From NCBI GenBank assembly GCA_016191285.1, contig JACPPA010000038.1, positions 62,001 to 126,000 on the forward strand: a DNA stretch of 64,000 nucleotides, in the 5' to 3' direction. A program made the translations under genes and the position numbers. How positions within the stretch are numbered: the stretch's first letter is position 1; each line of letters starts with the position of its first letter. The stretch is from Gammaproteobacteria bacterium. GTDB lineage: Bacteria; Pseudomonadota; Gammaproteobacteria; Ga0077536. The notes beneath the pieces were generated by a model. It saw nothing but the letters and a program-made list of their open reading frames with translations. It ran no database searches and was not told the DNA's origin. This document shows positions 55,356-64,000 of the stretch, one piece after another.

Positions 55356-56734
55356 TGGGCGCCCCGTTGCATCAGCCAACCGTCAAGAGTCAACGCGCAC
55401 CGTTCTGGATGATTTTCGGTCTCGGTGCGACGGGTTTGTCTTGCGCGCGCTTTTTGACTCAGCGCGGGATTGCGACGAAGGTTTTCGACACCCGCGCCGC
55501 GCCGCCGAATTTGGCGACACTACGACAAGATCTGCCTGAGATCATCGTTAGCACCTTCGATGAGGCTGCGAGTCAAGTTGCCGCGGCCGATACCCTGGTG
55601 TTAAGCCCCGGGGTTGCGCTTGATCATCCGCTGGTGGAATTAGCGCGGCGTGCGGGAGTCGCCATCGTGGGTGACATCGAACTCTTCGCGCGCCACGCCA
55701 CGGCGCCCTACGTCGCGATTACGGGCTCGAATGGAAAGAGTACGGTCACGACATTGGTCGCGGCGATAATCGCGGCGGCCGGTCATGCGGTCAAAGCGGG
55801 CGCGAATCTTGGGACGCCGGCGCTAGAATTACTCGCTAGCCCGACGCCAGATTACTTTGCGCTCGAGCTCTCGAGCTTTCAGCTCGAGTTGACCGAAAAT
55901 CTCGCACCTGAAGTGGCTTGCGTCTTGAATATCGCGGCGGATCATTTGGATCGGCATCACACACTCGACGCCTATGTGGCAGCCAAAGCACGAATTTTGC
56001 GCAATGCGAAATGCGTGATCGCAAACGCCGACGATCCGCTTGTAAGACAAATGATACGGAGTGCCGCGTGTACGTCGGTGCGCTGGGTGTCGCTGCGGAC
56101 TCTCGCCGCCGAGCACTATTCGATTATCGAACGCAATGGCGAGCGCTGGTTGGGTGTGGGTGACGAAATGATACTGCGCACCGCGGCGTTGCAGATTAAC
56201 GGCTCGCATAATGAATTTAATGCACTGGCGGCAGTGGCCATCACTGATCAATTAAACATTCCGCGTACGGCACAAATCGTGGCGCTAACTGCGTTTGGTG
56301 GACTTGAACATCGCTGTCGATTGGTCGGCGAGCACGACGGAATAAGTTGGTTCAATGATTCAAAAGGCACCAACATCGGCGCCGCGAGCGCCGCGATTGC
56401 CGGCATCTTCGATCGACGACGGGGGGTCTTAATCGCGGGTGGCCAGGGCAAGGGCGCCGATTTTCGCGAGTTGCGGTCCGCACTCATCGAGCACATCCAT
56501 ACGGCGATTCTCATTGGCGAGGACGCGCCTAAAATCGCCGCGGCGATCGATGATCTCGTAACGGTGAAACTCGCGGCGGATATGCGCCAAGCGGTGGAGA
56601 GCGCCGCGCACGCGGCGCGCGCGGGCGAAGCAGTATTATTGTCGCCCGCGTGCGCGAGCTTCGACATGTTCAGAAACTATGAAGCACGTGGGCGCGCGTT
56701 CGAAGCAGCAGTACGCGAGCTGTTAAGAACATGA
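55355..56734 (+). CDS. murD: UDP-MurNAc-L-alanine:D-glutamate ligase
   Basis: Adds D-glutamate; 459 residues from GTG 55355, which overlaps the mraY stop by one base (the frame is open upstream inside mraY). N-terminal FGLGATGLSCARFL nucleotide fold, ATP site ITGSNGKSTVTTLV, then LELSSFQLE, and near the C terminus FNDSKGTN. The last region LLSPACASFDMFRNYEARG is the standard MurD ending. Overlaps ftsW by four bases. Confidence 0.98.
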   Translation: MGAPLHQPTVKSQRAPFWMIFGLGATGLSCARFLTQRGIATKVFDTRAAPPNLATLRQDLPEIIVSTFDEAASQVAAADTLVLSPGVALDHPLVELARRAGVAIVGDIELFARHATAPYVAITGSNGKSTVTTLVAAIIAAAGHAVKAGANLGTPALELLASPTPDYFALELSSFQLELTENLAPEVACVLNIAADHLDRHHTLDAYVAAKARILRNAKCVIANADDPLVRQMIRSAACTSVRWVSLRTLAAEHYSIIERNGERWLGVGDEMILRTAALQINGSHNEFNALAAVAITDQLNIPRTAQIVALTAFGGLEHRCRLVGEHDGISWFNDSKGTNIGAASAAIAGIFDRRRGVLIAGGQGKGADFRELRSALIEHIHTAILIGEDAPKIAAAIDDLVTVKLAADMRQAVESAAHAARAGEAVLLSPACASFDMFRNYEARGRAFEAAVRELLRT

Positions 56735-57924
56735 CGCAGGCAGTCACCCAAGCCGATATCAAGCGTGTTGCCACACCACCGGAGATCGGATTTGATTTTT
56801 GGTTCGTGATCGCGGCCATTACGTTAATTGGCTTTGGACTCATTATGGTCGCCTCGGCGTCGATCCCAATCGCGGTGCGTAATGGCGGCGGCGAGCTCTA
56901 CTATTTTTGGCGCCAGCTCGGGGCGGTGGGGTTAGGGCTGTGTATCGGGGGGGCGATTTTAAGTACGCCTCTCGCGGTGCTCGAAAAACTCAGCGCCGCC
57001 GCGCTTCTTCTGGGTTTCGTGTTGCTCTTTGCGGTACTCATTCCGGGCATCGGCCGCGAAGTTAATGGCAGTATGCGGTGGCTAACGATTGGGCCTTTGA
57101 CCTTACAAGCGTCCGAACCGGTAAAGCTTGCCGTCATCCTGTACATCGCCGGGTATTTGGTGCGCCACCGTGCGCAAGTGCAAAGCGAATTTATCGGCTT
57201 TATTAAGCCGATTGGCGTCGTCACCGTGGTCGCGATGCTGTTATTACTGGAACCGGATTTTGGTGCGGCCGTGGTGTTGTTTTCGACAACGCTCGGGATG
57301 CTTTTTATCGGCGGTGTTCCGCTGCGACGATTTATCGCGTGGGGTTTTGTCGCGATCGCGGCGCTGGCGTCGCTCGCGGTGTTGGCGCCCTACCGCATGC
57401 AGCGTTTAATGGCGTTTCGCGATCCCTGGGCCGATCCATTTGACAAGGGCTTTCAGCTGACTCAAGCCTTGATTGCGTTTGGACGCGGAGAGTGGGTTGG
57501 CGTCGGTCTCGGGAACAGCGTCCAAAAATTATTTTATCTGCCGGAAGTGCATACTGATTTTATCTTTGCCGTCATCGCCGAAGAGTTGGGTTTAATGGGC
57601 TCATTGGCCGTGATCGGAATGTTTGTGTTTCTATTTTTTCGAATTTTGCGAATCGCGAATTACGCCGAAGAAGTGAACAAACCATTCGCGGCGAATATTG
57701 CTTACGGCGTGGGCTTGCTGATCGCTATCGAAGCCTTCGTTAACATTGGCGTTAATATGGGGATACTCCCCACCAAAGGACTGACCTTGCCGCTCATCAG
57801 TTACGGTAGTAACAGCATGATGAGCTTGTGCGCGGCGATTGGTCTGGTGTTGCGAGTCTCGCAAGAATCGCGTGGAACGCCGCGGCCGCCTCGCTTTGCG
57901 CCTGGTGGAGAGACCCGTGCTTAA
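56731..57924 (+). CDS. ftsW: peptidoglycan glycosyltransferase FtsW
   Basis: SEDS-family polymerase of septal peptidoglycan that works with FtsI; 397 residues with about ten membrane spans. Motifs: NGSMRWLTIGPLTLQASEPV and KLAVILYIAGYLVRH, then LLLEPDFGAAVVL, LPEVHTDFIFAVIAEELGL, and near the end LTLPLISYGSNSM. The N-terminal 25 residues are cytoplasmic. Overlaps murG by eight bases. Confidence 0.98.
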   Translation: MTQAVTQADIKRVATPPEIGFDFWFVIAAITLIGFGLIMVASASIPIAVRNGGGELYYFWRQLGAVGLGLCIGGAILSTPLAVLEKLSAAALLLGFVLLFAVLIPGIGREVNGSMRWLTIGPLTLQASEPVKLAVILYIAGYLVRHRAQVQSEFIGFIKPIGVVTVVAMLLLLEPDFGAAVVLFSTTLGMLFIGGVPLRRFIAWGFVAIAALASLAVLAPYRMQRLMAFRDPWADPFDKGFQLTQALIAFGRGEWVGVGLGNSVQKLFYLPEVHTDFIFAVIAEELGLMGSLAVIGMFVFLFFRILRIANYAEEVNKPFAANIAYGVGLLIAIEAFVNIGVNMGILPTKGLTLPLISYGSNSMMSLCAAIGLVLRVSQESRGTPRPPRFAPGGETRA

Positions 57925-58993
57925 ACGGGTCCTGATCATGGCGGGTGGCACCGGAGGGCATATCTACCCGGCGTTAGCCGTTGCGGCCTATCTCCGCCAG
58001 AATGATGTGGCGCTAGCCTGGCTCGGCTCGGGACGCGGAATGGAAAATCGGATCGTGCCGATGCATGGCATCGAAATCGCAAAAATCACGATTACCGGTT
58101 TGCGCGGACGCGGGTGGCTGGCCCATGTGTTGTCACCACTCACCATTCTTGTCGCCACCATACAAGCGATTATCGCGATTTATAGAATTCAGCCCTGTGT
58201 TGTCCTCGGCATGGGCGGATTCGTCAGCGGTCCGGGTGGACTCGCGGCGTGGTTATGTCGCAAGCCGCTCATCATTCACGAGCAAAACGCCATCGCTGGT
58301 CTAACGAATCGACTATTGAGCCGTATCGCAAACGCGGTTCTAGCGGGCTACCCGTCGAGTTTTGCGTCGATTTGCCCCGCACGCTTCACCGGCAATCCAG
58401 TCCGCGCAGCCATTGCCGATTTACCAACTCCTGGCGTGCGACCGCAGCAGCATCAAGCATTACGTCTCTTGATTGTTGGTGGCAGCCTGGGCGCACATAG
58501 CTTGAATACGCGAGTCCCATCGGTTCTCGGTATTGTTGCGAATAATCACGTGCTGGAGGTCTGGCATCAATGCGGCACGCGTGATGTGGCCACCACGGAA
58601 GCAGCATATATCGGCGCAAATCTGACGGCTCGAGTCGATTCGTTCATTGAAGATATGGCAGCGGCCTACGTCTGGGCCGATATCGTGATCTGCCGCGCAG
58701 GCGCAATCACGGTGGCCGAGCTTGCGGCCGCCGGCGTCGCATCGATACTCGTGCCGTTCCCGTATGCCGCTGACGATCATCAATCGGCGAATGCTCAGTA
58801 TCTTGCCGATCGCCAGGCGGCGATTGTGGTAAGCGATCGCGATTTGGCGACCGATAAGTTGTATACGGTACTCGAATCGTTAGCCAACGAACGTTCACGA
58901 ATTCTGGCGATGGCCTGTCGAGCGCGAAATTGCGCGAAGGGAGATGCCGCGGCTACCGTCGGCAATGTCTGTTTGGAATTTTTGCGTGCTTAA
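57917..58993 (+). CDS. murG: UDP-N-acetylglucosamine:lipid I transferase MurG
   Basis: Peripheral membrane glycosyltransferase that makes lipid II; 358 residues from GTG 57917. Motifs: the Gly-rich LIMAGGTGGHIYPALAVA, GMGGFVSGPGGLAAW, IIHEQNAIAGLTNR, LLIVGGSLGAHSLN, and the donor-site region CRAGAITVAELAAAGV then PFPYAADDHQSANA. A longer open frame upstream lies inside ftsW. Confidence 0.98.
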   Translation: MLKRVLIMAGGTGGHIYPALAVAAYLRQNDVALAWLGSGRGMENRIVPMHGIEIAKITITGLRGRGWLAHVLSPLTILVATIQAIIAIYRIQPCVVLGMGGFVSGPGGLAAWLCRKPLIIHEQNAIAGLTNRLLSRIANAVLAGYPSSFASICPARFTGNPVRAAIADLPTPGVRPQQHQALRLLIVGGSLGAHSLNTRVPSVLGIVANNHVLEVWHQCGTRDVATTEAAYIGANLTARVDSFIEDMAAAYVWADIVICRAGAITVAELAAAGVASILVPFPYAADDHQSANAQYLADRQAAIVVSDRDLATDKLYTVLESLANERSRILAMACRARNCAKGDAAATVGNVCLEFLRA

Positions 58994-59009
58994 GGTTGAA
59001 CAACTTCCG

Positions 59010-60395
59010 ATGCACAACGTCCGGCGGATTCATTTCGTCGGGATCGGTGGTGCGGGGATGAGCGGCATTGCTGAGGTCTTTCACAACCTCGGATACGAAG
59101 TTTCGGGATCTGATCTAGCTAATAATCAAATGACGGCGCATTTGCACCAGATGGGTGTTCGGATCGATTCGGGACATCGCGCGGAGCACGTTGCCGATGC
59201 TGATGTCGTGGTGTACTCAAGCGCGATCGCTCAAGACAACGCCGAGCTCGCCGCGGCGCGCGCCCGCCGGATACCGAGCGTGCCGCGCGCGGAAATGCTT
59301 GCGGAATTAATGCGCTTTCGGCGCGGGATCGCGGTCGCAGGGACGCATGGTAAAACCACCACTACTAGCTTGATCGCGAGTGTGCTGGCGGAAGGCGGTA
59401 TTGATCCGACCTTCGTCATCGGTGGCTTACTCCACAGCGCGGGATCTCATGCCAAGCTTGGTGCGGGCCACTACTTGGTGGCCGAAGCCGACGAAAGCGA
59501 TGCGTCATTTCTGTTATTGAATCCGTTGCTCGCGGTGTTGACTAATGTCGACGCCGATCACATGGAAACCTACGAACAAGACTTCGAAAAGTTGCGGCGC
59601 GCGTTTCGCGAGTTTTTTAAACGCTTGCCATTCTATGGAGTCGCGATTGTCTGCATCGACGATGAAGCGGCAGGATCGTTGATTAGCGAGATGCATACAC
59701 GTGTATTGACTTACGGCACTCGACTTGAGGCCGACTTTCGCGCCAGCAATGTGCTGGTCAATGGCCGGCAGTCGCGCTTTACCGTGCATCGCGTAGGCGA
59801 TCGGCCGCCGCTCGACATCGTGCTCAACATGCCCGGTCGACATAATGCTTTAAATGCGTTGGCCGCCATCGCCGTCGCCGACGAATTGGGCGTCGCCGAC
59901 GCGGCGATCGTGCGCGCGTTGGCAGCATTTGAAGGCGTTAAGCGCCGCTGCCAGGTCAAAGGTGAAATTCGCCTTGGCGACAAACTAGTGCTGGTGCTGG
60001 ATGACTATGGCCATCATCCGCGCGAGATCGCGGCAACCATCAACGCCGTGCGCGAAGGTTGGCCCGAGCGCCGATTAGTGGTCGCGTTTCAGCCGCATCG
60101 TTATACGCGGACGCGCGATTTATTTGATGATTTCGTGGCGGTGCTCGCCACGGTAGATGTCTTGCTAGTCCTTGATATCTATGCCGCTGGCGAGAAGCCG
60201 ATCGCGGGCGCCGATTCGCGCGCGCTGTGTCGCGCCGTGCGGTCTCGCGGCCAGCTCGATCCGATTTTCGTCGCTCTTCCGCAAAAGATCGGCGCGGTGC
60301 TCGAAGGGGTCGCCAATGATGGGGATCTGCTGTTGCTCCTTGGTGCTGGCAGCATCGGGCGCGTGGCAGACTCAATGCAGTTCGTCACCGGATGA
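59010..60395 (+). CDS. murC: UDP-N-acetylmuramate:L-alanine ligase
   Basis: Adds the first stem residue; 461 residues from ATG 59010. GTG 58986, overlapping murG, would add eight residues and is possible. N-terminal RRIHFVGIGGAGMSGIAEV, ATP site VAGTHGKTTTTSLIA, ADESDASFLLLNP, MPGRHNALNALAAI and DDYGHHPREIAATI. The ending GAGSIGRVADSM is typical. It precedes murB by 43 bases. Confidence 0.97.
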   Translation: MHNVRRIHFVGIGGAGMSGIAEVFHNLGYEVSGSDLANNQMTAHLHQMGVRIDSGHRAEHVADADVVVYSSAIAQDNAELAAARARRIPSVPRAEMLAELMRFRRGIAVAGTHGKTTTTSLIASVLAEGGIDPTFVIGGLLHSAGSHAKLGAGHYLVAEADESDASFLLLNPLLAVLTNVDADHMETYEQDFEKLRRAFREFFKRLPFYGVAIVCIDDEAAGSLISEMHTRVLTYGTRLEADFRASNVLVNGRQSRFTVHRVGDRPPLDIVLNMPGRHNALNALAAIAVADELGVADAAIVRALAAFEGVKRRCQVKGEIRLGDKLVLVLDDYGHHPREIAATINAVREGWPERRLVVAFQPHRYTRTRDLFDDFVAVLATVDVLLVLDIYAAGEKPIAGADSRALCRAVRSRGQLDPIFVALPQKIGAVLEGVANDGDLLLLLGAGSIGRVADSMQFVTG

Positions 60396-60438
60396 AACGG
60401 AATTCGCACCCGCGATGGCGACCCTTGGACGAGCGGCT

Positions 60439-61368
60439 ATGAACGAGTTATCGAGCGCGGCAAAATTCCGCGGACCACTACGCAGCGACGAACCGATGGC
60501 TGGCTATTGCTCGTGGCGAGTCGGCGGTAGAGCCGAACGTTGTTTCGAACCGGTGGACCGGGACGATTTAATAATATTTCTACACAGCGGCGCGCCCGAT
60601 GCAGCGGTTACGTTCATCGGACTCGGCAGCAATGTATTAATTCGTGATGGCGGCTTGCCGGGAACGGTGATCCTCACCGGTCGTGCGCTGTCCAAGATTG
60701 TGCCCAGCGATGGCGTGAGCATTCGAGCTGAAGCTGGCGTGCCGTGCGCTAAAGTGGCGAGGGTTGCGGCCCAAGCGGGATTCACCGGCGGCGAATTCCT
60801 GGCCGGGATCCCTGGAACGCTTGGCGGTGCGCTAGCGATGAACGCAGGCGCGTTCGGCGCTGAAATTTGGCCTTTGATCGTCGCGGTCGAAACCGTCGAT
60901 CGCAGCGGCCAGGTTCGAATCCGACCCGCCGCCGATTTCAAATTTGGCTATCGCGCAGTCGATATTCCGCCTGGCGAATGGTTTCTCAGTGGGACCTTGC
61001 GATTTGCCGTCGCCAGCAGTGATGTCGCCGTTGCGCGAGTCAAGCAATTTCTCGCGCGTCGCAATAGCTCGCAACCAACTGGGATGGCGAGTTGTGGGTC
61101 GGTATTCAAAAATCCGCCGGGCGATTTTGCGGGACGCTTAATCGAGGCCGCTGATCTCAAGGGCTATCGGCATGGTGGATGTTTTGTTTCCGACAAGCAC
61201 GCCAACTTCATTATTAACGCTGGCGACGCGAGCGCTACTGACATTGAAGATCTGATTCTCATCGTACGCGAAGTAGTGGCGCGTAAATTTGGGGTGGTAC
61301 TCGAACCTGAGGTGCGCATTCTCGGACGGCGCGAAGCGCCACGCCGAGCAGTGAGCGGGGTCGAATGA
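60439..61368 (+). CDS. murB: UDP-N-acetylenolpyruvoylglucosamine reductase, type II
   Basis: FAD-dependent reductase that makes UDP-MurNAc; 309 residues from ATG 60439, with ATG 60415 possible. FAD-binding marks are YCSWRVGGRAER, FIGLGSNVLIRDGG and GIPGTLGGALAMNAGAFG. The catalytic region reads SCGSVFKNPPGD and the C-terminal HGGCFVSDKHANFIINAG. These motifs and the short length fit the type II (Bacillus-like) MurB rather than the longer type I of E. coli. It overlaps ddlB by four bases (ATGA). Confidence 0.97.
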   Translation: MNELSSAAKFRGPLRSDEPMAGYCSWRVGGRAERCFEPVDRDDLIIFLHSGAPDAAVTFIGLGSNVLIRDGGLPGTVILTGRALSKIVPSDGVSIRAEAGVPCAKVARVAAQAGFTGGEFLAGIPGTLGGALAMNAGAFGAEIWPLIVAVETVDRSGQVRIRPAADFKFGYRAVDIPPGEWFLSGTLRFAVASSDVAVARVKQFLARRNSSQPTGMASCGSVFKNPPGDFAGRLIEAADLKGYRHGGCFVSDKHANFIINAGDASATDIEDLILIVREVVARKFGVVLEPEVRILGRREAPRRAVSGVE

Positions 61369-62324
61369 CCATGAGCGGCAACTTGACCGATGAATACGTA
61401 ACCACCCACGCCGGGCGCGTGGCAGTATTGATGGGCGGACCTTCGGCCGAGCGGGAAATCTCGATTCGCAGCGGTACTGCGGTGTTAAAAGCTTTGCAAA
61501 GCGTCGGTGTAGACGCAGTTGAGGTGTGTTGGGACGGCGATCTGAATGCACAGATCGCGGCGGTACGCCCCGATCGCGCGTTCATCGCCTTGCATGGTCG
61601 CGGCGGCGAGGATGGCTGCGCACAGGGGGCACTCGACGTCGCGCAAATTCCATATACCGGCAGCGGTGTTTTAGGTTGCGCGCTCGCGATGGACAAGGCG
61701 CGCAGTAAATTGCAGTGGCGCAGTGTGGGCTTGCCGACACCGGATTTTCTGGTGGTGAGTGAGTCCGAAGACGGGACGAGTGCGATCCAGCGCTTTGGGT
61801 TGCCGCTCATGGTTAAGCCCGCGCGCGAAGGTTCGAGTATAGGGATCTCCAAAGTCGAGCACGCGGACGAGCTGCCGCAGGCGATTGCCGACGCGAAGCA
61901 CTTTGACGACACCATTTTAATTGAGAAATTTATCACCGGTAGCGAGTACACTCTATCGATCCTGGGGCCCACGACGCTGCCGATTATTAAAGTTGAAACC
62001 CCACGCAAATTTTACGATTACGAAGCCAAGTATCACGCCAATACGACGCGCTATCTGTGTCCGGCGGGATTATCGGAAGCCGACGAGCGGACATTTGCTA
62101 GCGTTGGTCTCAAGGCGTTTGTCGCCTTGGCGGCGAGTGGCTGGGGTCGAGTCGATTTCATGGTGGACGCGCACAACAACCCGTGGCTCATTGAACTGAA
62201 TACCGTGCCAGGCATGACCGACCATTCCTTGGTGCCGATGGCGGCCGCGCATGCTGGTTTGAGCTTCGAGCAATTAGTCATTCGAATATTAGCGTCAAGT
62301 TTTCGGAGGGCGCATGTGGCCTAA
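61365..62324 (+). CDS. ddlB: D-alanine--D-alanine ligase B
   Basis: ATP-grasp ligase making the D-Ala-D-Ala dipeptide used by MurF; 319 residues. Motifs: VLMGGPSAEREISIRSG, FIALHGRGGEDGCAQGAL, YTGSGVLGCALAMDK, the MVKPAREGSSIGISKV lysine site, and C-terminal IELNTVPGMTDHSLVPMAA. The ATG overlaps the murB stop. ftsQ starts 11 bases before its end. Confidence 0.98.
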   Translation: MTMSGNLTDEYVTTHAGRVAVLMGGPSAEREISIRSGTAVLKALQSVGVDAVEVCWDGDLNAQIAAVRPDRAFIALHGRGGEDGCAQGALDVAQIPYTGSGVLGCALAMDKARSKLQWRSVGLPTPDFLVVSESEDGTSAIQRFGLPLMVKPAREGSSIGISKVEHADELPQAIADAKHFDDTILIEKFITGSEYTLSILGPTTLPIIKVETPRKFYDYEAKYHANTTRYLCPAGLSEADERTFASVGLKAFVALAASGWGRVDFMVDAHNNPWLIELNTVPGMTDHSLVPMAAAHAGLSFEQLVIRILASSFRRAHVA

Positions 62325-63096
62325 GATGTCTGGCGCGCAAGCACGACCGCGGTCGACGGCGGCTCCAATCTCGTTTAAGTCGGTGGTGTCGATCGCACTG
62401 TCGCTCGTGGCGTTGGTGGCGCTTGGTTACTTTGCGCAGTCGGCATATCGCTCGGTTACGTACCCAATACGCAAGGTAATGGTCGAAGGCGATTTTAGAA
62501 TCTTGACCCCGACTTACATTCAATCCGCGGTCACGGATGCTCTCGATGGTGGATTTTTCGAAATAGACGTGCAGAAGATCAAACGGAGAATGCTCGAGGA
62601 GCCATGGGTCGCGGAGGTGGTGGTTGAGCGGGTATGGCCCGATGCGGTGCGGGTGACGATCAAGGAGCAAGTACCGGCGGCGACCTGGGGCAGGCACGCG
62701 TTATTAAATGGCGAGGCCGATATTTTCGCCCCAGCGGCGGCGAGCATTCCCAGCGGGTTGCCACGCTTGGACGGCCCGGTGGGTACTGAATCCACAGTAC
62801 TCGCGATGTACCGGACGGTCGCAAAGCGTTTAACCGACCTCGAGTTAAAGCCGGTCGCGGTGGTGCTATCGCAGCGCGGAGCTTGGGTCGTGGAACTCGC
62901 GGATGGTGCGCAATTAGTGCTTGGTCGCGCGAGTCTGGACGAACGAATTGCGCGATTCACTGTTGCCTACGCGGCGTTATTGAAAAGCAATTGGTCGCAC
63001 ATTGGCGTCGTTGATCTGCGCTACACCAACGGCTTCGCGGTTCGTGAGCGCAGCACGATACCGAACATAGGTGAAGGGTCTAAGCAACGTGGATAA
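62314..63096 (+). CDS. ftsQ: cell division protein FtsQ
   Basis: Bitopic divisome protein of the FtsQLB complex; 260 residues. One membrane span (SVVSIALSLVALVALGYFAQ, about residues 24-43) precedes a POTRA domain (VEGDFRILTPTYIQSAVTDA then LEEPWVAEVVVERVWPDAVR) and the beta domain (GAWVVELADGAQLVLGR). The ATG lies inside the end of ddlB. It precedes ftsA by 39 bases. Confidence 0.97.
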   Translation: MWPKMSGAQARPRSTAAPISFKSVVSIALSLVALVALGYFAQSAYRSVTYPIRKVMVEGDFRILTPTYIQSAVTDALDGGFFEIDVQKIKRRMLEEPWVAEVVVERVWPDAVRVTIKEQVPAATWGRHALLNGEADIFAPAAASIPSGLPRLDGPVGTESTVLAMYRTVAKRLTDLELKPVAVVLSQRGAWVVELADGAQLVLGRASLDERIARFTVAYAALLKSNWSHIGVVDLRYTNGFAVRERSTIPNIGEGSKQRG

Positions 63097-63135
63097 CAAG
63101 CATAACGATGTAGGATTCAGTGCGGTGCTTAACAG

Positions 63136-64000
63136 ATGGTAAGAAAACAAGAGAAGAATTTGCTGGTGGGCTTGGACATCGGGACCTCAAAGGTCGTCGC
63201 GATCGTTGGGGAACTATCGCCGGAAGGCACGATTGAGGTGGTTGGCGTTGGCTCGCATCCGTCGCGCGGCTTAAAAAAAGGCGTTGTAGTCAATATCGAG
63301 TCCACCGTGCAATCGATTCAGCGCGCTGTGGAAGAAGCGGAATTGATGGCCGGCTGTGAGATTCGTTCGGTCTACGCTGGAATCGCCGGCAGCCATATTC
63401 GGAGTTTGAACTCGCACGGCATCGTCGCGATTCGCGACAATGAGGTTACGCATAGCGACGTGGAGCGCGTCATCGATGCGGCGCGTGCGGTCGCCATTCC
63501 CGCCGACCAGAAGATTTTGCATATCCTGCCCCAGGAATTCATCATCGATGGCCAAGAGGGGATCCGAGAGCCGGTCGGCATGTCCGGCGTACGCTTGGAA
63601 GCCCGCGTGCATATGGTCACGGGGGCAGTCAGCGCGGCCCAGAACATTGTAAAATGCGTGCGTCGATGTGGTTTGGAAGTGGACGACATCATTTTGCAGC
63701 AGTTAGCGTCGTCCTACGCCGTATTGACTGAAGATGAAAAAGACCTTGGCGTGTGTTTGTGCGACGTTGGCGGTGGGACGACGGACATCGCGGTTTACGC
63801 GCACGGAGCAATTCATCATTCGGCTGTGATCCCCATTGCCGGGGATCAAGTGACGAACGATATAGCGGTGGCCTTGCGTACGCCGACGCATCACGCTGAA
63901 GACTTAAAAATAAAATTCGCCTGCGCGCTGACTCAGCTCGCGAACCCCGATGAAACGATTGAAGTACCAAGTGTGGGCGACCGGCCCCCGCGGCGCCTGG
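63136..64000 (+). CDS. ftsA: cell division protein FtsA (3' end outside window)
   Basis: Actin-like protein that tethers FtsZ to the membrane. ATG 63136 begins MVRKQEKNLLVGLDIGTSKV, with the phosphate-1 loop LDIGTSKVVAIVGE; the first 288 codons are in the window. Further motifs are LPQEFIIDGQEGI (inside domain 1C), VSAAQNIVKC and the phosphate-2 motif LCDVGGGTTDIAVY (about residues 211-224). The C-terminal membrane helix lies beyond the edge. ftsZ is expected next. Confidence 0.97.
   Translation, partial: MVRKQEKNLLVGLDIGTSKVVAIVGELSPEGTIEVVGVGSHPSRGLKKGVVVNIESTVQSIQRAVEEAELMAGCEIRSVYAGIAGSHIRSLNSHGIVAIRDNEVTHSDVERVIDAARAVAIPADQKILHILPQEFIIDGQEGIREPVGMSGVRLEARVHMVTGAVSAAQNIVKCVRRCGLEVDDIILQQLASSYAVLTEDEKDLGVCLCDVGGGTTDIAVYAHGAIHHSAVIPIAGDQVTNDIAVALRTPTHHAEDLKIKFACALTQLANPDETIEVPSVGDRPPRRL

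Overview
The window is a G+C-rich stretch of a gammaproteobacterial chromosome. The clearest signs are the lpoA-yraN-diaA-BON lipoprotein block, sspA-sspB, hslVU, ubiE-ubiJ-ubiB, the queA-tgt-yajC-secD-secF run, and a full dcw cell-wall and division cluster in the usual gammaproteobacterial order. GTG starts and 1- to 4-base stop/start overlaps are common. The organism makes ubiquinone, has a bc1 complex and makes meso-diaminopimelate peptidoglycan (dapF, and a DNPR motif in MurE). It looks like an environmental lineage outside Enterobacterales; I cannot name a genus.

Layout. 1-5811: the end of a peptide/nickel-type ABC permease pair, nagZ, a TraB/GumN protein, dapF, a DUF484 protein and xerC. 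6079-11397: hslV, hslU, a DUF971 protein, then ubiE-ubiJ-ubiB. 11398-16797: REP-like repeats, a CtpA-type protease, a HIT protein, a VOC protein, an enoyl-CoA hydratase-like protein, yheU and an SDR oxidoreductase. 16798-26376 is the accessory part: a vapBC toxin-antitoxin pair with a visible operator, a decayed group II intron, a three-gene acetone carboxylase-type operon, a decayed HAF-repeat/VPLPA-CTERM gene, and a broken integrase beside tRNA-Leu(CAA). 26549-35540: queA, tgt, yajC, secD, secF, pdxB, purT, gloA and an mlaC. 35552-39048: ibaG-like bolA, murA, hisG (short form), hisD. 39277-42938: petABC, sspA, sspB. 42943-46414 (minus strand): BON lipoprotein, diaA/gmhA-like, yraN, lpoA; then rsmI divergently and the RNase P RNA. 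48039-64000: mraZ, rsmH, ftsL, ftsI, murE, murF, mraY, murD, ftsW, murG, murC, murB, ddlB, ftsQ and the start of ftsA.

How the parts fit. The last 16 kb is one tightly packed transcription unit with a recognisable promoter and four MraZ-type boxes at 10-base spacing. DapF, NagZ, MurA and LpoA, encoded elsewhere in the window, serve the same envelope pathway. PetABC takes electrons from the quinol whose synthesis uses UbiE, UbiJ and UbiB. The acetone carboxylase-type operon would feed carbon in by carboxylating a ketone, and it lies between mobile-element relics.

I did not find a convincing new defence or mobile system. The points most worth checking are the divergent acetone carboxylase-type operon in its decayed-island setting, the DiaA-position protein that keeps the GmhA metal ligands, the lpoA/rsmI pair whose start codons share bases, the intron that lost most of its reverse transcriptase but kept domain V, and the REP families.
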